A program made the translations under genes and the position numbers. From contig NZ_CP041409.1 of the NCBI RefSeq assembly GCF_007065885.1, positions 744,001 through 808,000 on the forward strand: a stretch of 64,000 nt of DNA, written 5' to 3'. This DNA comes from Altererythrobacter sp. TH136 (lineage in GTDB: Bacteria > Pseudomonadota > Alphaproteobacteria > Sphingomonadales > Sphingomonadaceae). The first letter of the stretch is position 1. Each line of letters opens with the position of its first letter. A model generated the notes under the pieces. That model saw only the letters and a list, made by a program, of their open reading frames with translations. It was not told where the DNA came from and did no database searches. Positions 1-9,575 of this stretch are shown here, piece by piece.

Positions 1-931
1 TCGACCTGGCGACAAGCATGTCCTTGAACCGGTCGTAGATGCTGTCGTGAATCAGGATCCGCTGCACCCCGATACAGCTCTGGCCCGACTGGTAGAACGC
101 GCCGAACACGATCCGCTCCAGCGCGTGGTCGAGGTCAGCATCCTTGTCGACGATAACCGCGGCGTTGCCGCCAAGTTCAAGGACGACCTTCTTCTTGCCG
201 GCCCTGGCTTTCAAGTCCCAGCCCACGCCCGGGGAACCGGTGAAGGACAGCAGCTTGAGCCGCTTGTCCGTGGTGAACAAGTCCGCCCCGTCGCGGTGCG
301 CCGGGAGGATGGAGAACGCGCCTTCAGGCAGCACGTCGCACTCGGCGAGCACTTCGCCCATGATGATCGCGCCGAGCGGGGTCAGGCTGGCCGGCTTCAT
401 CACGAACGGACAGCCCATCGCAATGGCGGGGGCGATCTTGTGCGCGGCGAGGTTGAGCGGAAAATTGAACGGAGAGATGAAGCTGCACGGCCCGATCGGG
501 ACGCGCCGCCACATGCCCATGTAGCCGCGCGCGCGGGGGCTGATGTCGAGCGGCTGGACCTCGCCGTAAATGCGGGTCGCCTCTTCGCTGGCGATGCGGA
601 AGGTGTCGATCAGGCGGGTGACCTCACCCTCGGCATCCTTGATCGGCTTTCCCGCCTCGACGCAGAGGGCATAGGCGAGCTCGTCGAACCGCTCCTTGAA
701 CCGCGCGACGCAGTGATCGAGCACGCCCTGTTTCTCGTAGCTCGCCAGCCGCGCCATCGGTTTGGCCGCGCGCACCGCGCCCGCGATCGCCTGCTCGATC
801 ACGTCGGGGGTGGCCAGCGCGGTGCGGAATGCGACCTCGCCGGTGAACTTGTCCGTCACCGCCAGATCGGTGTTCGGCTGCGCTGCTTTGTTATTGAGGT
901 AAAGCGGGTAGGTATCTTTGAGCAGTCCCAT
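1..931 (-). CDS. NAD(P)-dependent aldehyde dehydrogenase (C-terminus off the left edge)
   Basis: The minus strand encodes about 310 residues of an aldehyde dehydrogenase, which oxidises an aldehyde to an acid with NAD(P)+. Visible marks: the PFNFPLNL substrate/cofactor motif, the MKPAS coenzyme loop, FTGSPGVG of the Rossmann fold, LELGG with the general-base Glu, and GQSCIG with the catalytic Cys near residue 293. The last ~150 residues lie outside the window. The start chosen is the ATG at 931, 12 bases after the stop of the upstream dehydrogenase gene, so the two are probably co-transcribed. Substrate is unknown; pairing with a D-2-hydroxyacid dehydrogenase suggests small hydroxy-aldehyde or glyoxylate-type metabolism, but that is inference. 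Confidence 0.9.
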   Translation of the reverse strand, partial: MGLLKDTYPLYLNNKAAQPNTDLAVTDKFTGEVAFRTALATPDVIEQAIAGAVRAAKPMARLASYEKQGVLDHCVARFKERFDELAYALCVEAGKPIKDAEGEVTRLIDTFRIASEEATRIYGEVQPLDISPRARGYMGMWRRVPIGPCSFISPFNFPLNLAAHKIAPAIAMGCPFVMKPASLTPLGAIIMGEVLAECDVLPEGAFSILPAHRDGADLFTTDKRLKLLSFTGSPGVGWDLKARAGKKKVVLELGGNAAVIVDKDADLDHALERIVFGAFYQSGQSCIGVQRILIHDSIYDRFKDMLVARS

Positions 932-943
932 CGCGGTCGCGCG

Positions 944-1882
944 TCAATAACCGCGCGCGGGATCGAAGATGGGCGAGAGCGCATCGCCGGCCACGAATCG
1001 GCGACAGTTCTCGACGAACCGTTCGGCCGACCGCACAAACATCTTCGACTGCGCGCGGCCCGACAGGTGCATGGTGATCTGGGCGTTCTCCAGGTTCCAC
1101 AGGGGATCATCCGACGGCAGCGGTTCCGGCGTGGTCACGTCGAGCAACGCACCGCCGATGCGCTTGGCCTGCAGCGCTTCGACCAGGGCGTTCTGGTCAA
1201 CCACCGCGCCGCGCGCGATATTCACCAACACCGCGCTGTCCTTCATCGCCGCCAGTTCCGCCGCGCCGATCATGCTGTCGGTTTCGGGAGTAGCCGGGAC
1301 CGCCAGGATCACCCAGTCGAATTCACCCAGCCGCGCGTGCCACTCGTGCGGTCCGAGAGCCCCGGCCGCGGGGGTTCGGCGCACCGGGACGACCTCCACA
1401 TCGAACGCTTGCAGCCGCGTCATGATCAGTCCGCCGATGGCGCCGAGGCCCAGCAGCAGCGCACGGGTACCCGCCAGTTCCAGCTTGCCGGGGGAATCCA
1501 TCAGCCACTCGTGCCGATCCTGCGCCCGGACCACGTCCCGGTAACCCTTGGCGTGAGTCAGCATCAGCATGACGACATATTCGGCGATCGTGATCGCGTT
1601 GATCCCTGCTCCGTTGGTCACCGTCACCCGGCGCTCCGCCAAGAGGTCGAGAGGGAGGAAGTCGAGCCCGGCGTAGATCGAGTTCAGCCATGTCAGCTTG
1701 CCCGCGCGCCGCACCGCCTCGGCCATCGGCTCCTTCTTGTCGAGATCGAACCACCCGATCTCCGCCTCGGGCGCCAGGGCGAGCAGCTCTTCGACCGAGG
1801 TATACCAGCGCGGCTCGATCTCGGCCGGCAGGCGCGCTTCGATCAGCGGGCGAACCAGCCCGGACAGCACGGCAACCGTCAT
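944..1882 (-). CDS. D-isomer-specific 2-hydroxyacid dehydrogenase
   Basis: 312-residue cytosolic NAD(P)-dependent reductase/dehydrogenase of the D-2-hydroxyacid family. It has the GLGAIGG Rossmann motif near the middle, NIARGAVVD carrying the catalytic Arg, a Glu in the VTTPEPLP segment, and a His in MHLSGR at the position of the catalytic acid, so the catalytic trio looks intact. The ATG at 1882 overlaps the cysS stop by four bases (ATGA), giving translational coupling; a five-residue-longer reading exists but would need to start inside cysS. The substrate (glyoxylate, hydroxypyruvate or another 2-keto acid) cannot be told from sequence alone. Confidence 0.9.
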   Translation of the reverse strand: MTVAVLSGLVRPLIEARLPAEIEPRWYTSVEELLALAPEAEIGWFDLDKKEPMAEAVRRAGKLTWLNSIYAGLDFLPLDLLAERRVTVTNGAGINAITIAEYVVMLMLTHAKGYRDVVRAQDRHEWLMDSPGKLELAGTRALLLGLGAIGGLIMTRLQAFDVEVVPVRRTPAAGALGPHEWHARLGEFDWVILAVPATPETDSMIGAAELAAMKDSAVLVNIARGAVVDQNALVEALQAKRIGGALLDVTTPEPLPSDDPLWNLENAQITMHLSGRAQSKMFVRSAERFVENCRRFVAGDALSPIFDPARGY

Positions 1883-3324
1883 AGTTTCCACTCCCACCCC
1901 AAAGGATCGCCATCCATCACCTCCACGCCCTGCGCTGCGAGCGCATCGCGGATGGCATCAGAGGTGCTAAAATCCTTCGCCGCGCGGGCTTCCTGGCGCT
2001 GTGCGATCAGCCTTTCGATGCCAGCCACATCAATCGCTGCATCGACCGGGTTCAGGCGCAAGTCCTCGCGTGTCAGGCCAAGCAGGTCCAGCCCGAGCAG
2101 GTCATCGGCCAACCGGACCGACTGGATGCGCTTGGCGGCCGGCATCTTCTTGTTCGACAGGATCGCCTCGACCGTGGTCAGGACCTCAGGCGTGTTGAGG
2201 TCGCTCGAAATCGCCTCGTCAAATGCGCCTCGCTCCTGCTCGCTCAGGGGGAAGCTGCCTTCGGGCTGCTTGCTGGCTGCAAGGTCGGCCTTCAGCTTGG
2301 CGATCGCCATGACCATCCGCTTCAGCCGCGTAAGTGCTGCGGTGAGCCCATCCCAGGTAAACTCAAGCTCGCTGCGGTAATGCGCCTGCAGGCAGAGGAG
2401 GCGATAGGCGAGCGGGTGGTAGCCGCGGTCGACCAGCGCCTGCAGGGTCAGGAAATCGCCGGTCGACTTGCTCATCTTGCCCAGGTCGCCCGATTTCCGG
2501 CGATCGACCAGGAAGTTGTTGTGCATCCAGATCCGTGCCCCGGTGTCCGGGCCGCAGGCATGCGCCTGGTTCTGGGCGATTTCGTTGGGGTGATGGATCT
2601 CGCGGTGGTCGATCCCGCCGGTGTGGATATCGAACGGGTGGCCGAGCAGTTCGGCGCTCATCACCGAGCATTCGATATGCCACCCGGGCGCCCCGCGGCC
2701 CCACGGCGAATCCCACTCCATCTGCCGGTTTTCGCCTGCAGGCGTGGTGCGCCAGATCGCGAAGTCGGCGGCGTGGCGCTTGCCTTCGACGGTATCGATG
2801 CGGCTTTCGCCCTCATCCGTCGAAGCGCGGGCGAGACGTCCGTAATCGGGCACCGTGGTCACGTCGAAATAGAGCCCGCTGTCGAGCCGATAGCAGTGCT
2901 TGTCCTCAATCGCCTTGCCCCACGCGATCATCGCCTCGACATAATCGGTCGCGCGCGGATGCTGCGGCTTGCGGATGTTGAGGCGTGCCAGATCCTCCTC
3001 GAATACCGACTGGTAATGCCGCGCGATATCCCAGGCGGACTTGCCCTGGCTCGCCGCGGCCTTTTCCATCTTGTCATCGCCCGCATCGGCGTCGCTGGTC
3101 AGGTGACCCACGTCGGTGATGTTGATGACGTGTCGCAGGTCATAGCCCTTGAAGCTCAGCACCCGCCCCAGCGTGTCGGCGAACACATAAGCGCGCATGT
3201 TGCCCACGTGCTGGTAATTGTAGACCGTCGGGCCGCACGAATAGACTCGGGCCTCGCCGGGGTGGATCGGCTGGAATGTCTCCAGGCTGCGGGTCAGCGA
3301 ATTGAACAGCTTGAGATCGGTCAT
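1879..3324 (-). CDS. cysS: Cysteinyl-tRNA synthetase
   Basis: 481-residue class I aminoacyl-tRNA synthetase that charges tRNA-Cys. The N-terminus has the SCGPTVYN zinc/cysteine-binding segment (Cys30) followed directly by HVGN, the HIGH signature variant typical of CysRS; GWHIECS supplies further zinc/substrate ligands and GKMSKS is the ATP-binding loop. Length fits the family. I chose the ATG at 3324 (MTDLKLF) over a start six codons upstream because it aligns with the usual N-terminus. It lies 31 bases downstream of the nitroreductase gene and overlaps the next gene by ATGA, so it sits inside the long minus-strand operon. Confidence 0.97.
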   Translation of the reverse strand: MTDLKLFNSLTRSLETFQPIHPGEARVYSCGPTVYNYQHVGNMRAYVFADTLGRVLSFKGYDLRHVINITDVGHLTSDADAGDDKMEKAAASQGKSAWDIARHYQSVFEEDLARLNIRKPQHPRATDYVEAMIAWGKAIEDKHCYRLDSGLYFDVTTVPDYGRLARASTDEGESRIDTVEGKRHAADFAIWRTTPAGENRQMEWDSPWGRGAPGWHIECSVMSAELLGHPFDIHTGGIDHREIHHPNEIAQNQAHACGPDTGARIWMHNNFLVDRRKSGDLGKMSKSTGDFLTLQALVDRGYHPLAYRLLCLQAHYRSELEFTWDGLTAALTRLKRMVMAIAKLKADLAASKQPEGSFPLSEQERGAFDEAISSDLNTPEVLTTVEAILSNKKMPAAKRIQSVRLADDLLGLDLLGLTREDLRLNPVDAAIDVAGIERLIAQRQEARAAKDFSTSDAIRDALAAQGVEVMDGDPLGWEWKL

Positions 3325-3355
3325 CGCGCGTGGGTTAGCCAAGCGCCGGGCCGGG

Positions 3356-4030
3356 TCAATCCCAACCCTCCCACCGCACCGCCTCGTCCAGCGGAGCGCG
3401 GGCGACGGAAAACTGGTTTACCGGCGCACCCGGATCGCGATAGCCGATTGCCACGCCGCAGAAGAACGTGTGATCCTGCGGGACCGCCACCACCTCGCGA
3501 ATCTGCGGGGAGTACACCGCCCAAGCCTCTTGCGGGCAGCTGTCGAGCCCCTCCTCGCGGAGCAGCAGCATGACAGTCTGCAACCACATGCCGATGTCCG
3601 ACCACTGCGGTGGGCCCATGTATTTCGGCGTATGCACCAGCATCAGCACTGGTGCGCCGAACGCCTGGAAGTTTCGCGCGAACCACTCCAGCCGCGCAGC
3701 CTTGTCCTCGCGCGTAATCGCCAGCGCGCCGTACATGTCCTCGCCAACCCCGCGCCGGCGCGTTTCGTAGGCGCCGTCCAGCTCGGGCGGATAGACGTGA
3801 TATTCGGGCGCATGCGCGGCGCGGCCCTTGGGCAGTTCCTCGGCAACGCGGGTGATGAGGCGGGAGAGCGGCTCGCCAGCAAGGACCACCCCGTGCCACG
3901 GCTGCGTATTACCGCCGGACGGCGACCGCTGCGCTTTTTCCAGCACGCGCTCCAGCAGGGCTCGGTCGACGGGTTCGTCCAGGAACGCGCGAATGGACCG
4001 CCGGCTTTCGACCGCTTCCGATACGTCCAT
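3356..4030 (-). CDS. Nitroreductase family FMN oxidoreductase
   Basis: 224-residue flavoenzyme of the nitroreductase fold. The N-terminal SRRSIRAF and SPSGGNTQPW segments are the FMN-phosphate and isoalloxazine contacts of this family; the C-terminal third carries a second FMN-binding glycine region. It would reduce nitro-aromatics, quinones or a flavin-linked substrate with NAD(P)H. Its ATG shares one base with the cobT stop (TGATG), so it is coupled to cobT. That neighbour raises the idea of BluB, which has the same fold, but the motifs here look like ordinary nitroreductases and I do not call it BluB. Confidence 0.88.
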   Translation of the reverse strand: MDVSEAVESRRSIRAFLDEPVDRALLERVLEKAQRSPSGGNTQPWHGVVLAGEPLSRLITRVAEELPKGRAAHAPEYHVYPPELDGAYETRRRGVGEDMYGALAITREDKAARLEWFARNFQAFGAPVLMLVHTPKYMGPPQWSDIGMWLQTVMLLLREEGLDSCPQEAWAVYSPQIREVVAVPQDHTFFCGVAIGYRDPGAPVNQFSVARAPLDEAVRWEGWD

Positions 4031-5850
4031 CAATCCACCTCGAACAGTTCGGCGAGCTGCTCGGTGATCGTGCCGCCAAGCTGCTCCACGTCCATGATCG
4101 TCACCGCCCGCCGGTAATACCGCGTCACGTCATGACCGATGCCGATCGCGACCAGCTGGACTGGCGATTGCTTCTCGATCCAGTCGATCACCTTGCGCAG
4201 GTGCTGTTCAAGGTACCCCGCGCTGTTCACGCTCAGCGTGGAGTCGTCGACCGGCGCGCCATCGGAGATGACCATCAGGATGCGGCGATCCTCGGGCCGG
4301 GCGAGCAGGCGGTCATGCGCCCACAGCAGCGCCTCGCCGTCGATGTTCTCTTTCAGCAGCCCCTCGCGCATCATCAGGCCCAGATTGCGGCGTGCCCGGC
4401 GCCACGGTTCGTCCGCCTTCTTGTAGATGATGTGGCGCAGGTCGTTGAGGCGGCCGGGCTGTGCGGGCTTGCCGTCGGCCAGCCACGCCTCGCGGCTCTG
4501 CCCGCCCTTCCACGCGCGGGTGGTGAAGCCGAGCACTTCGGTCTTCACACCCACGCGCTCCAGCGTGCGCCCCAGGATGTCGGCGCTGATCGCCGCGATC
4601 GAGATCGGCCGCCCCCGCATCGAGCCGGAATTGTCGATCAGCAGCGTGACGACGGTGTCCTTGAACTCCTGCTCGCGCTCGACCTTGTAGCTGAGCGAAT
4701 GGCCGGGGCTAATCACCACGCGGGCGAGGCGCGCGGCATCGAGCAGACCTTCCTCCTGGTCGAAGTCCCACGACCGATTCTGTTGTGCCATCAGCCGCCG
4801 CTGCAGCCGGTTGGCGAGCCGCGTGACCACGCCCTGCAGGCCGGTCAGCTGGCTGTCGAGGTACTGCCGCAGCCGGTCGAGTTCGTCGGCATCGCACAGT
4901 TCGGTCGCTTCGACGACTTCATCGAAGCGGGTCGTCCACGCCTTATAGTCGAAGCCTTCGGGAATATCGGTCCACGGACGGTTCGGCCGGACGGGCATCA
5001 TCCCCTCCTCGCCTTCGTCGCCCGGCTCACCTTCGGCGGTATCCTGCTCCGAGGTCATCTCGGTGTCGGATACCCCGTCGTCGTCACCTTCCGACATTTC
5101 GCCGGCCATTTCGGTGGACTGCGGGGTGCCCTCGCCCTGGTTCTCGTCTTCGCCCTCGTCCTGGTCCTCTCCTTCGGGCTCCTCGCCATCATCGCTATCA
5201 TCGGAAGGCTGATCGGTGTCGTCGGGCAGCGTCAGGTCGAGGTGACGCAAGAGGTCCAGCGCCAGACCCTGGAACGCCTTTTGATCGTCGAGCGACAGCG
5301 CCAGAGCCTCGAAATCCGCGCCCGCCTGCTCCTCGATCCATCCGCGGACCATATCCACGCCGGCGGCGGCGCGCCGGGGAATTGCTTCGCCGGTCAACTT
5401 CTCGCGCAGGATCAGTCCCAGCGCGCTGGCGACGGGCACGTCTTCGGTCCGTGTCGCGCGAGAAATGGGATCGGAGTTGGTCCGCAGTTCGGTCGCCGCG
5501 CCAAGGTTATCGCGGATGCCGCTGAAGCTATTCGCCCCCAACGCCTCGTAGCGGACGCGCTCCACCACATCGAAGCACTCCCGCGCGGTCGGCTCGGGCG
5601 GCATGGCTCGGGCGTGCATCGCCTCGTCATGATGGCGCAGTTTGAGCGAGAAGCTGTCGGCGAAGCCCCGTGCCTCCCGCGCCTGATCGACCGGCACGGA
5701 GCGGCCCGGGAGCGGCACGCGGAAATGCTTGCCGCGAGCGGTGGGTGCATCCGCGCTCCACGCAACCTCCACCTCGGGTTCGTGCGCCAACGCGCGGCTG
5801 GCGCCGGTCAGCGCGTGCTTGAAGCGATCGAGAGGGGTTTCGTCGGCCAT
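4030..5850 (-). CDS. cobT: Cobaltochelatase subunit CobT (VWA-domain)
   Basis: 606-residue protein with the three-part CobT plan: an N-terminal helical domain, a very acidic Asp/Glu-rich linker at roughly residues 205-285, and a C-terminal von Willebrand A domain whose MIDAS motif reads DNSGSM. In aerobic B12 synthesis CobT and the AAA+ CobS form the chaperone-like motor that inserts Co2+ with CobN. Neither cobS nor cobN lies in this window, so the partner is unlinked here. The gene is 3 bases after the transaldolase stop and overlaps the nitroreductase start. A more general AAA+/VWA metal-insertion role is also possible. Confidence 0.93.
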   Translation of the reverse strand: MADETPLDRFKHALTGASRALAHEPEVEVAWSADAPTARGKHFRVPLPGRSVPVDQAREARGFADSFSLKLRHHDEAMHARAMPPEPTARECFDVVERVRYEALGANSFSGIRDNLGAATELRTNSDPISRATRTEDVPVASALGLILREKLTGEAIPRRAAAGVDMVRGWIEEQAGADFEALALSLDDQKAFQGLALDLLRHLDLTLPDDTDQPSDDSDDGEEPEGEDQDEGEDENQGEGTPQSTEMAGEMSEGDDDGVSDTEMTSEQDTAEGEPGDEGEEGMMPVRPNRPWTDIPEGFDYKAWTTRFDEVVEATELCDADELDRLRQYLDSQLTGLQGVVTRLANRLQRRLMAQQNRSWDFDQEEGLLDAARLARVVISPGHSLSYKVEREQEFKDTVVTLLIDNSGSMRGRPISIAAISADILGRTLERVGVKTEVLGFTTRAWKGGQSREAWLADGKPAQPGRLNDLRHIIYKKADEPWRRARRNLGLMMREGLLKENIDGEALLWAHDRLLARPEDRRILMVISDGAPVDDSTLSVNSAGYLEQHLRKVIDWIEKQSPVQLVAIGIGHDVTRYYRRAVTIMDVEQLGGTITEQLAELFEVD

Positions 5851-5853
5851 CGC

Positions 5854-6510
5854 TTACTTGATGATGCTCTGCCCGGTCTTGGCCCAATCGGCCATGAACC
5901 CCTCGATGCCTTTGTCGGTCAGCACGTGATTGGCGAGACTCTTGATGACCGCCGGCGGCGCCGTCATCACGTCAGCGCCGATGCGCGCCGCTTCCAGCAC
6001 ATGGATCACGTGGCGCACGCTCGCGACCAGGATTTCGGTGCGGAAATCGTAGTTGTCATAGATCAGGCGGATGTCGCTGATCAGCTCCATGCCGTCGAAG
6101 CCATTATCATCGTGCCGGCCGACGAACGGGCTGACAAACGTGGCCCCGGCTTTCGCCGCGAGCAGCGCCTGATTGGCCGAGAAGCACAGCGTCACGTTGA
6201 CCATCGTGCCTTCCCCGGTGAGCGCGCGGCAGGTCTTCAGGCCGTCGATCGTCAGCGGCACCTTGATGCACACATTGTCGGCGACCTTCCGCAGCACTTC
6301 CGCCTCACGCATCATGGTCGCGTGATCGAGCGCGACCACCTCGGCACTGACCGGGCCGTCGACGAGGTCGCAAATCTCCTTAGTCACTTCCATGAAGTCG
6401 CGGCCCGACTTGTGGATCAGCGACGGATTGGTGGTGACCCCGTCCAGCAGGCCTGCCTCTGCGAGTTCGCGGATCGCGTCGATCTCTGCGGTGTCGGCGA
6501 AGAACTTCAT
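5854..6510 (-). CDS. Transaldolase / fructose-6-phosphate aldolase-like (TalC subfamily)
   Basis: 218-residue short-form transaldolase. [10 protein letters not shown] at the N-terminus, TTNPSL, and VCIKVPLT with the Schiff-base Lys (near residue 86) are the standard signatures of the small TalC/FSA subfamily. Activity would be transfer of a dihydroxyacetone unit in the pentose phosphate pathway, or fructose-6-phosphate cleavage; sequence alone does not separate the two. The ATG at 6510 was chosen over an in-frame start 11 codons upstream because it starts exactly at the conserved MKFF. It is followed after 3 bases by cobT. Confidence 0.93.
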   Translation of the reverse strand: MKFFADTAEIDAIRELAEAGLLDGVTTNPSLIHKSGRDFMEVTKEICDLVDGPVSAEVVALDHATMMREAEVLRKVADNVCIKVPLTIDGLKTCRALTGEGTMVNVTLCFSANQALLAAKAGATFVSPFVGRHDDNGFDGMELISDIRLIYDNYDFRTEILVASVRHVIHVLEAARIGADVMTAPPAVIKSLANHVLTDKGIEGFMADWAKTGQSIIK

Positions 6511-6521
6511 GGTGGCGGCGC

Positions 6522-6541
6522 TCCCGGGAATGATTCCCGGC
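6522..6541. repeat. Short perfect inverted repeat in the transaldolase leader
   Basis: CCGGGAAT and ATTCCCGG flank a single base, 12 to 30 bases upstream of the transaldolase ATG and downstream of the DUF4197 stop. There is no U-run on the minus-strand side, so it is not a typical intrinsic terminator. It could be an operator or an mRNA hairpin. Confidence 0.45.
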
Positions 6542-6569
6542 AAGCCTTAGCCACCACTGCGCAGGCAGG

Positions 6570-7277
6570 CTAGAGCCGCGCGCCCACGCCGAACGTGCCG
6601 ATGATCAGCGGATCGCGCGTCGCCTGCGGATTAGCGCGGATCGCCTGTTCCTCGTTGCCGATTTCGTTCCAGATGACATCGTCCACCCGGGCCGAGAAGT
6701 TGCGCGCGACCTGAGGGATATCGACCCCGCTCAGCGCCGCTAGTGCCTGCCCGACCAACGGGTCGTTCGCCAGGCGCAGACCGCTGCCGACGCCGGGCAG
6801 CATCGCATCGATCAGGGCAGTGCCCATGTTCTGGCGCAAGAAACCCGTGGCGGCCCTCGGTCCGCCGCGGATCAGGTCAATCGCGTTGGCGTAGCCGATG
6901 GTGCGCACCGTATCAGCGACAACCGGCGCCGCCCGCTGTGCAGCATCAAACGCAATTGGCGCGAGTGCGTCGGCCAGTCGGTCCTTGAACAAAGCGGAGG
7001 TGAGGATGCGATTGAGGACTCCGCCCCGCGCGCCGAGGAACTGGTCGAAGCCGATTGCGGCAACCTGCTGATCCCAAAACCCGCCCTGCGAGGTCATGCG
7101 ATCGAACGCGCGGCCGGTGGAAAGATACAGCAACCGGGCGATCGCGTCGGTGAAGCTGAAGCCGCCGCCGAAGCCGGTGGTGCAGGCTGGCAGCATCAGC
7201 GCACCCGCAGAAACGCCCAGGCCCGCGATGAACTTGCGCCGGTGCAGAACGGTCGGCGAATCAATCCAATCGGTCAT
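6570..7277 (-). CDS. DUF4197 family lipoprotein
   Basis: 235-residue exported protein matching the DUF4197 family in my recognition; function unknown. The N-terminus has a twin-arginine-like RRKFIAG, a hydrophobic stretch and LPAC, a lipobox, so it is probably a Tat- or Sec-exported lipoprotein anchored through that Cys. The rest is helical with a conserved C-terminal part rich in Ala, Asn and Gln. The ATG at 7277 is chosen because AGGAGAGGAA sits just upstream as a strong ribosome binding site; a longer in-frame reading would run into priA upstream. It is the first gene of the minus-strand run and is divergent from priA. Confidence 0.82.
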   Translation of the reverse strand: MTDWIDSPTVLHRRKFIAGLGVSAGALMLPACTTGFGGGFSFTDAIARLLYLSTGRAFDRMTSQGGFWDQQVAAIGFDQFLGARGGVLNRILTSALFKDRLADALAPIAFDAAQRAAPVVADTVRTIGYANAIDLIRGGPRAATGFLRQNMGTALIDAMLPGVGSGLRLANDPLVGQALAALSGVDIPQVARNFSARVDDVIWNEIGNEEQAIRANPQATRDPLIIGTFGVGARL

Positions 7278-7335
7278 TGCAAGGTTCCTCTCCTTGCCGC
7301 CCCACCCCGGCGGTGCCCATATGGGCCGAACTGAT

Positions 7336-9501
7336 ATGAACCGCGCCCGACTGCTGATCTTCAACGCCGCGCTTGGCCCGCTTGACTACCGCGTTCCGGA
7401 AGGGATGAGCGTCGAGCCGGGCTCGGTCGTCGTGGCACCGCTCGGTCCCCGGCAGATCGTCGGGATAGTCTGGGAAGCGGAACGGCTGCCCGGGAGCGAG
7501 GTTCCGGAGGCCAAGCTACGGCCCTTGCTGGCGGTCCTTCCGGTCCCCCCGCTGAAGGCGGAACTGCGCCGCCTGCTGGAATGGTCGGCGGAATACTACT
7601 GCGCGCCGCTCGCCTCGGTCGCGCGCATGGTGCTGGCAAGCGGCGGCGCGCTGCGCGGACCTGCAACCATGACCGAATACCGCCTGTCGGGCGGGGTGCC
7701 CGAACGGATGACCCCGCAGCGTCAGTCGGCGATCGACGCGCTGGAGGGAGAGCAGGCCACGATCCGCGAACTTGCCGGCATCGCCGGGGTGAGCGAGGGT
7801 GTGCTGCGCGGACTCGTCAGCCAAGGGGTGCTGGAGCCGATCCAGGTCGACTGCGACCGCCCCTATCCAAAAGCACGCGCGGATTTCGCGGCACCGGAAC
7901 TGTCGCACGCTCAGGCCGAAGTGGCCGAGCGGTTCGTCGCTGCAGTCAAGGCGCACGCGTTCGCGCCGTTCCTGCTCGATGGAGTGACCGGATCGGGCAA
8001 GACGGAGTGTTATCTGGAGGCGGTCGCCCAGGCCTTGGAAGCCGGCCAGCAAACGCTGGTCCTGTTGCCCGAGATCGCGCTAACCGAGGCATTTCTGCGC
8101 CGGTTCGAGGATCGCTTCGGCGCGCCGCCGGTGGTGTGGCACTCCAGCCTCAAGTCGACCGAGCGCCGCCGCGCATGGCGGGCCATCGCCGCCGGCACCG
8201 CGCAAGTCGTGGTCGGCGCCCGCTCCGCGCTGTTCCTGCCGTATGCCAACCTCGGCCTGATCGTGGTGGATGAGGCGCACGAGGTGAGCTTCAAGCAGGA
8301 TGAAGGTGTGCGCTACAACGCGCGCGACGTGGCGGTGATGCGCGCGCGGTTCGAACAGCTGCCGGTCATCCTCGCCAGCGCCACGCCGGCTCTGGAAAGC
8401 CTGCAGATGGCGGAGAGCGGCGTGTACGAGCGCCTGGTGCTCGAAGATCGTTTCGGCGGGGCGCGGTTGCCCGATATCGATACGCTGGACCTGACAGTGG
8501 AAAAGCCTGCCCGGGGCCGGTGGCTTGCCCCGCGGCTGGTGGAGGCGATGGAGGAGCGGCTCGCCCGCGGTGAGCAGTCGCTGCTGTTCCTCAACCGCCG
8601 CGGCTATGCTCCGTTGACGCTGTGCCGCAACTGCGGGTTTCGCTTCCAGTGTCCGAACTGCAGCGCCTGGCTGGTGGAGCATCGCCTGTCGCGGCGCCTC
8701 GCTTGCCACCACTGCGGGCATGAAACTCCCCCGCCCCCCGCCTGCCCCGAATGCGGCGAGCTCGATTGCCTGGTCGCGTGCGGCCCGGGCGTAGAGCGGA
8801 TCGCCGACGAAGTTGCCGAGATCATGCCCGATGCCCGCGTGGCGGTCGTCACCTCCGACACGGTCAACTCGCCCGAACGAGCAGCGGAGTTCGTCGCCCA
8901 GGCCGAGGCGGGCGCGATCGACGTGATCGTCGGCACCCAGCTGGTGACCAAAGGATTCCACTTTCCCGAACTGACCTTGGTCGGAGTGGTCGATGCCGAT
9001 CTCGGCCTTGAAGGCGGTGACCTGCGGGCGGCCGAGCGCACATACCAGCAAGTCGCGCAAGTCGCCGGGCGGGCCGGACGCGGGGCCAAGCCGGGCGAAG
9101 TCCTCATCCAGACCCGCCATCCGGACGCACCGGTCATCGCAGCCTTGGCCGGGGGCGACCGCGAGGCGTTCTACGAAGCCGAAACCGAGGCCCGCCGCCA
9201 CGCCGGTGCCCCGCCCTTCGGCCGCTGGGCGGCGATCATCGTTTCGAGCGAGGACGAGGCCGAAGCCAAGGAAGCTGCGCGAATGATCGGGGGCACCCAG
9301 CCAAATGCCCCGGACGTCGCAATTCTCGGCCCTGCGCCCGCGCCATTGAGCCTGCTTCGCGGCCGTTACCGCTACCGCCTGTTGATCAACGCGCGGCGCA
9401 GCGCGCAGGTTCAGGACGTGATCCGCGACTGGCTGGCCCCGCTGCGATTTCCCCAAGGCGTCCGCGTGTCGATCGACATCGATCCCTACAGTTTCGTGTA
9501 A
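7336..9501 (+). CDS. priA: Primosomal protein N' (replication restart helicase)
   Basis: 721-residue superfamily 2 DNA helicase that reloads the replisome at stalled forks. Domain order: N-terminal 3'-DNA-end binding region, winged helix, helicase core with Walker A GVTGSGKTE near residue 215 and DEAH near 312, a zinc-binding insert of eight cysteines between about 430 and 475 (CRNCGF, CPNC, CHHCGH, CPECGE), then the second helicase lobe and C-terminal domain. Length fits the family. Another in-frame ATG lies five codons upstream at 7321; I favour 7336. It is divergent from the DUF4197 gene. Confidence 0.97.
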   Translation: MNRARLLIFNAALGPLDYRVPEGMSVEPGSVVVAPLGPRQIVGIVWEAERLPGSEVPEAKLRPLLAVLPVPPLKAELRRLLEWSAEYYCAPLASVARMVLASGGALRGPATMTEYRLSGGVPERMTPQRQSAIDALEGEQATIRELAGIAGVSEGVLRGLVSQGVLEPIQVDCDRPYPKARADFAAPELSHAQAEVAERFVAAVKAHAFAPFLLDGVTGSGKTECYLEAVAQALEAGQQTLVLLPEIALTEAFLRRFEDRFGAPPVVWHSSLKSTERRRAWRAIAAGTAQVVVGARSALFLPYANLGLIVVDEAHEVSFKQDEGVRYNARDVAVMRARFEQLPVILASATPALESLQMAESGVYERLVLEDRFGGARLPDIDTLDLTVEKPARGRWLAPRLVEAMEERLARGEQSLLFLNRRGYAPLTLCRNCGFRFQCPNCSAWLVEHRLSRRLACHHCGHETPPPPACPECGELDCLVACGPGVERIADEVAEIMPDARVAVVTSDTVNSPERAAEFVAQAEAGAIDVIVGTQLVTKGFHFPELTLVGVVDADLGLEGGDLRAAERTYQQVAQVAGRAGRGAKPGEVLIQTRHPDAPVIAALAGGDREAFYEAETEARRHAGAPPFGRWAAIIVSSEDEAEAKEAARMIGGTQPNAPDVAILGPAPAPLSLLRGRYRYRLLINARRSAQVQDVIRDWLAPLRFPQGVRVSIDIDPYSFV

Positions 9502-9575
9502 GTGCGAGCTGTGCCTTTTCACCGCCGACTGGCTGTGTAACAATGGTGATCCCAGGGGACAGGGATCGCACTCCT

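Noticed and set aside
47-2380. Very long open frame on the plus strand through the first three genes
   Set aside because: It is antisense to three convincing enzymes with intact motifs; in GC-rich genomes the strand opposite a real gene often stays open by codon bias.
3356-4030. Nitroreductase next to cobT as BluB (DMB synthase)
   Set aside because: The N-terminal motifs fit ordinary nitroreductases rather than BluB, and no lower-ligand gene is adjacent.
4132-6573. 813-codon open frame antisense to cobT and the transaldolase gene
   Set aside because: No recognisable domain, His/Arg/Gln-rich composition typical of antisense reading, and both opposite genes are clear.
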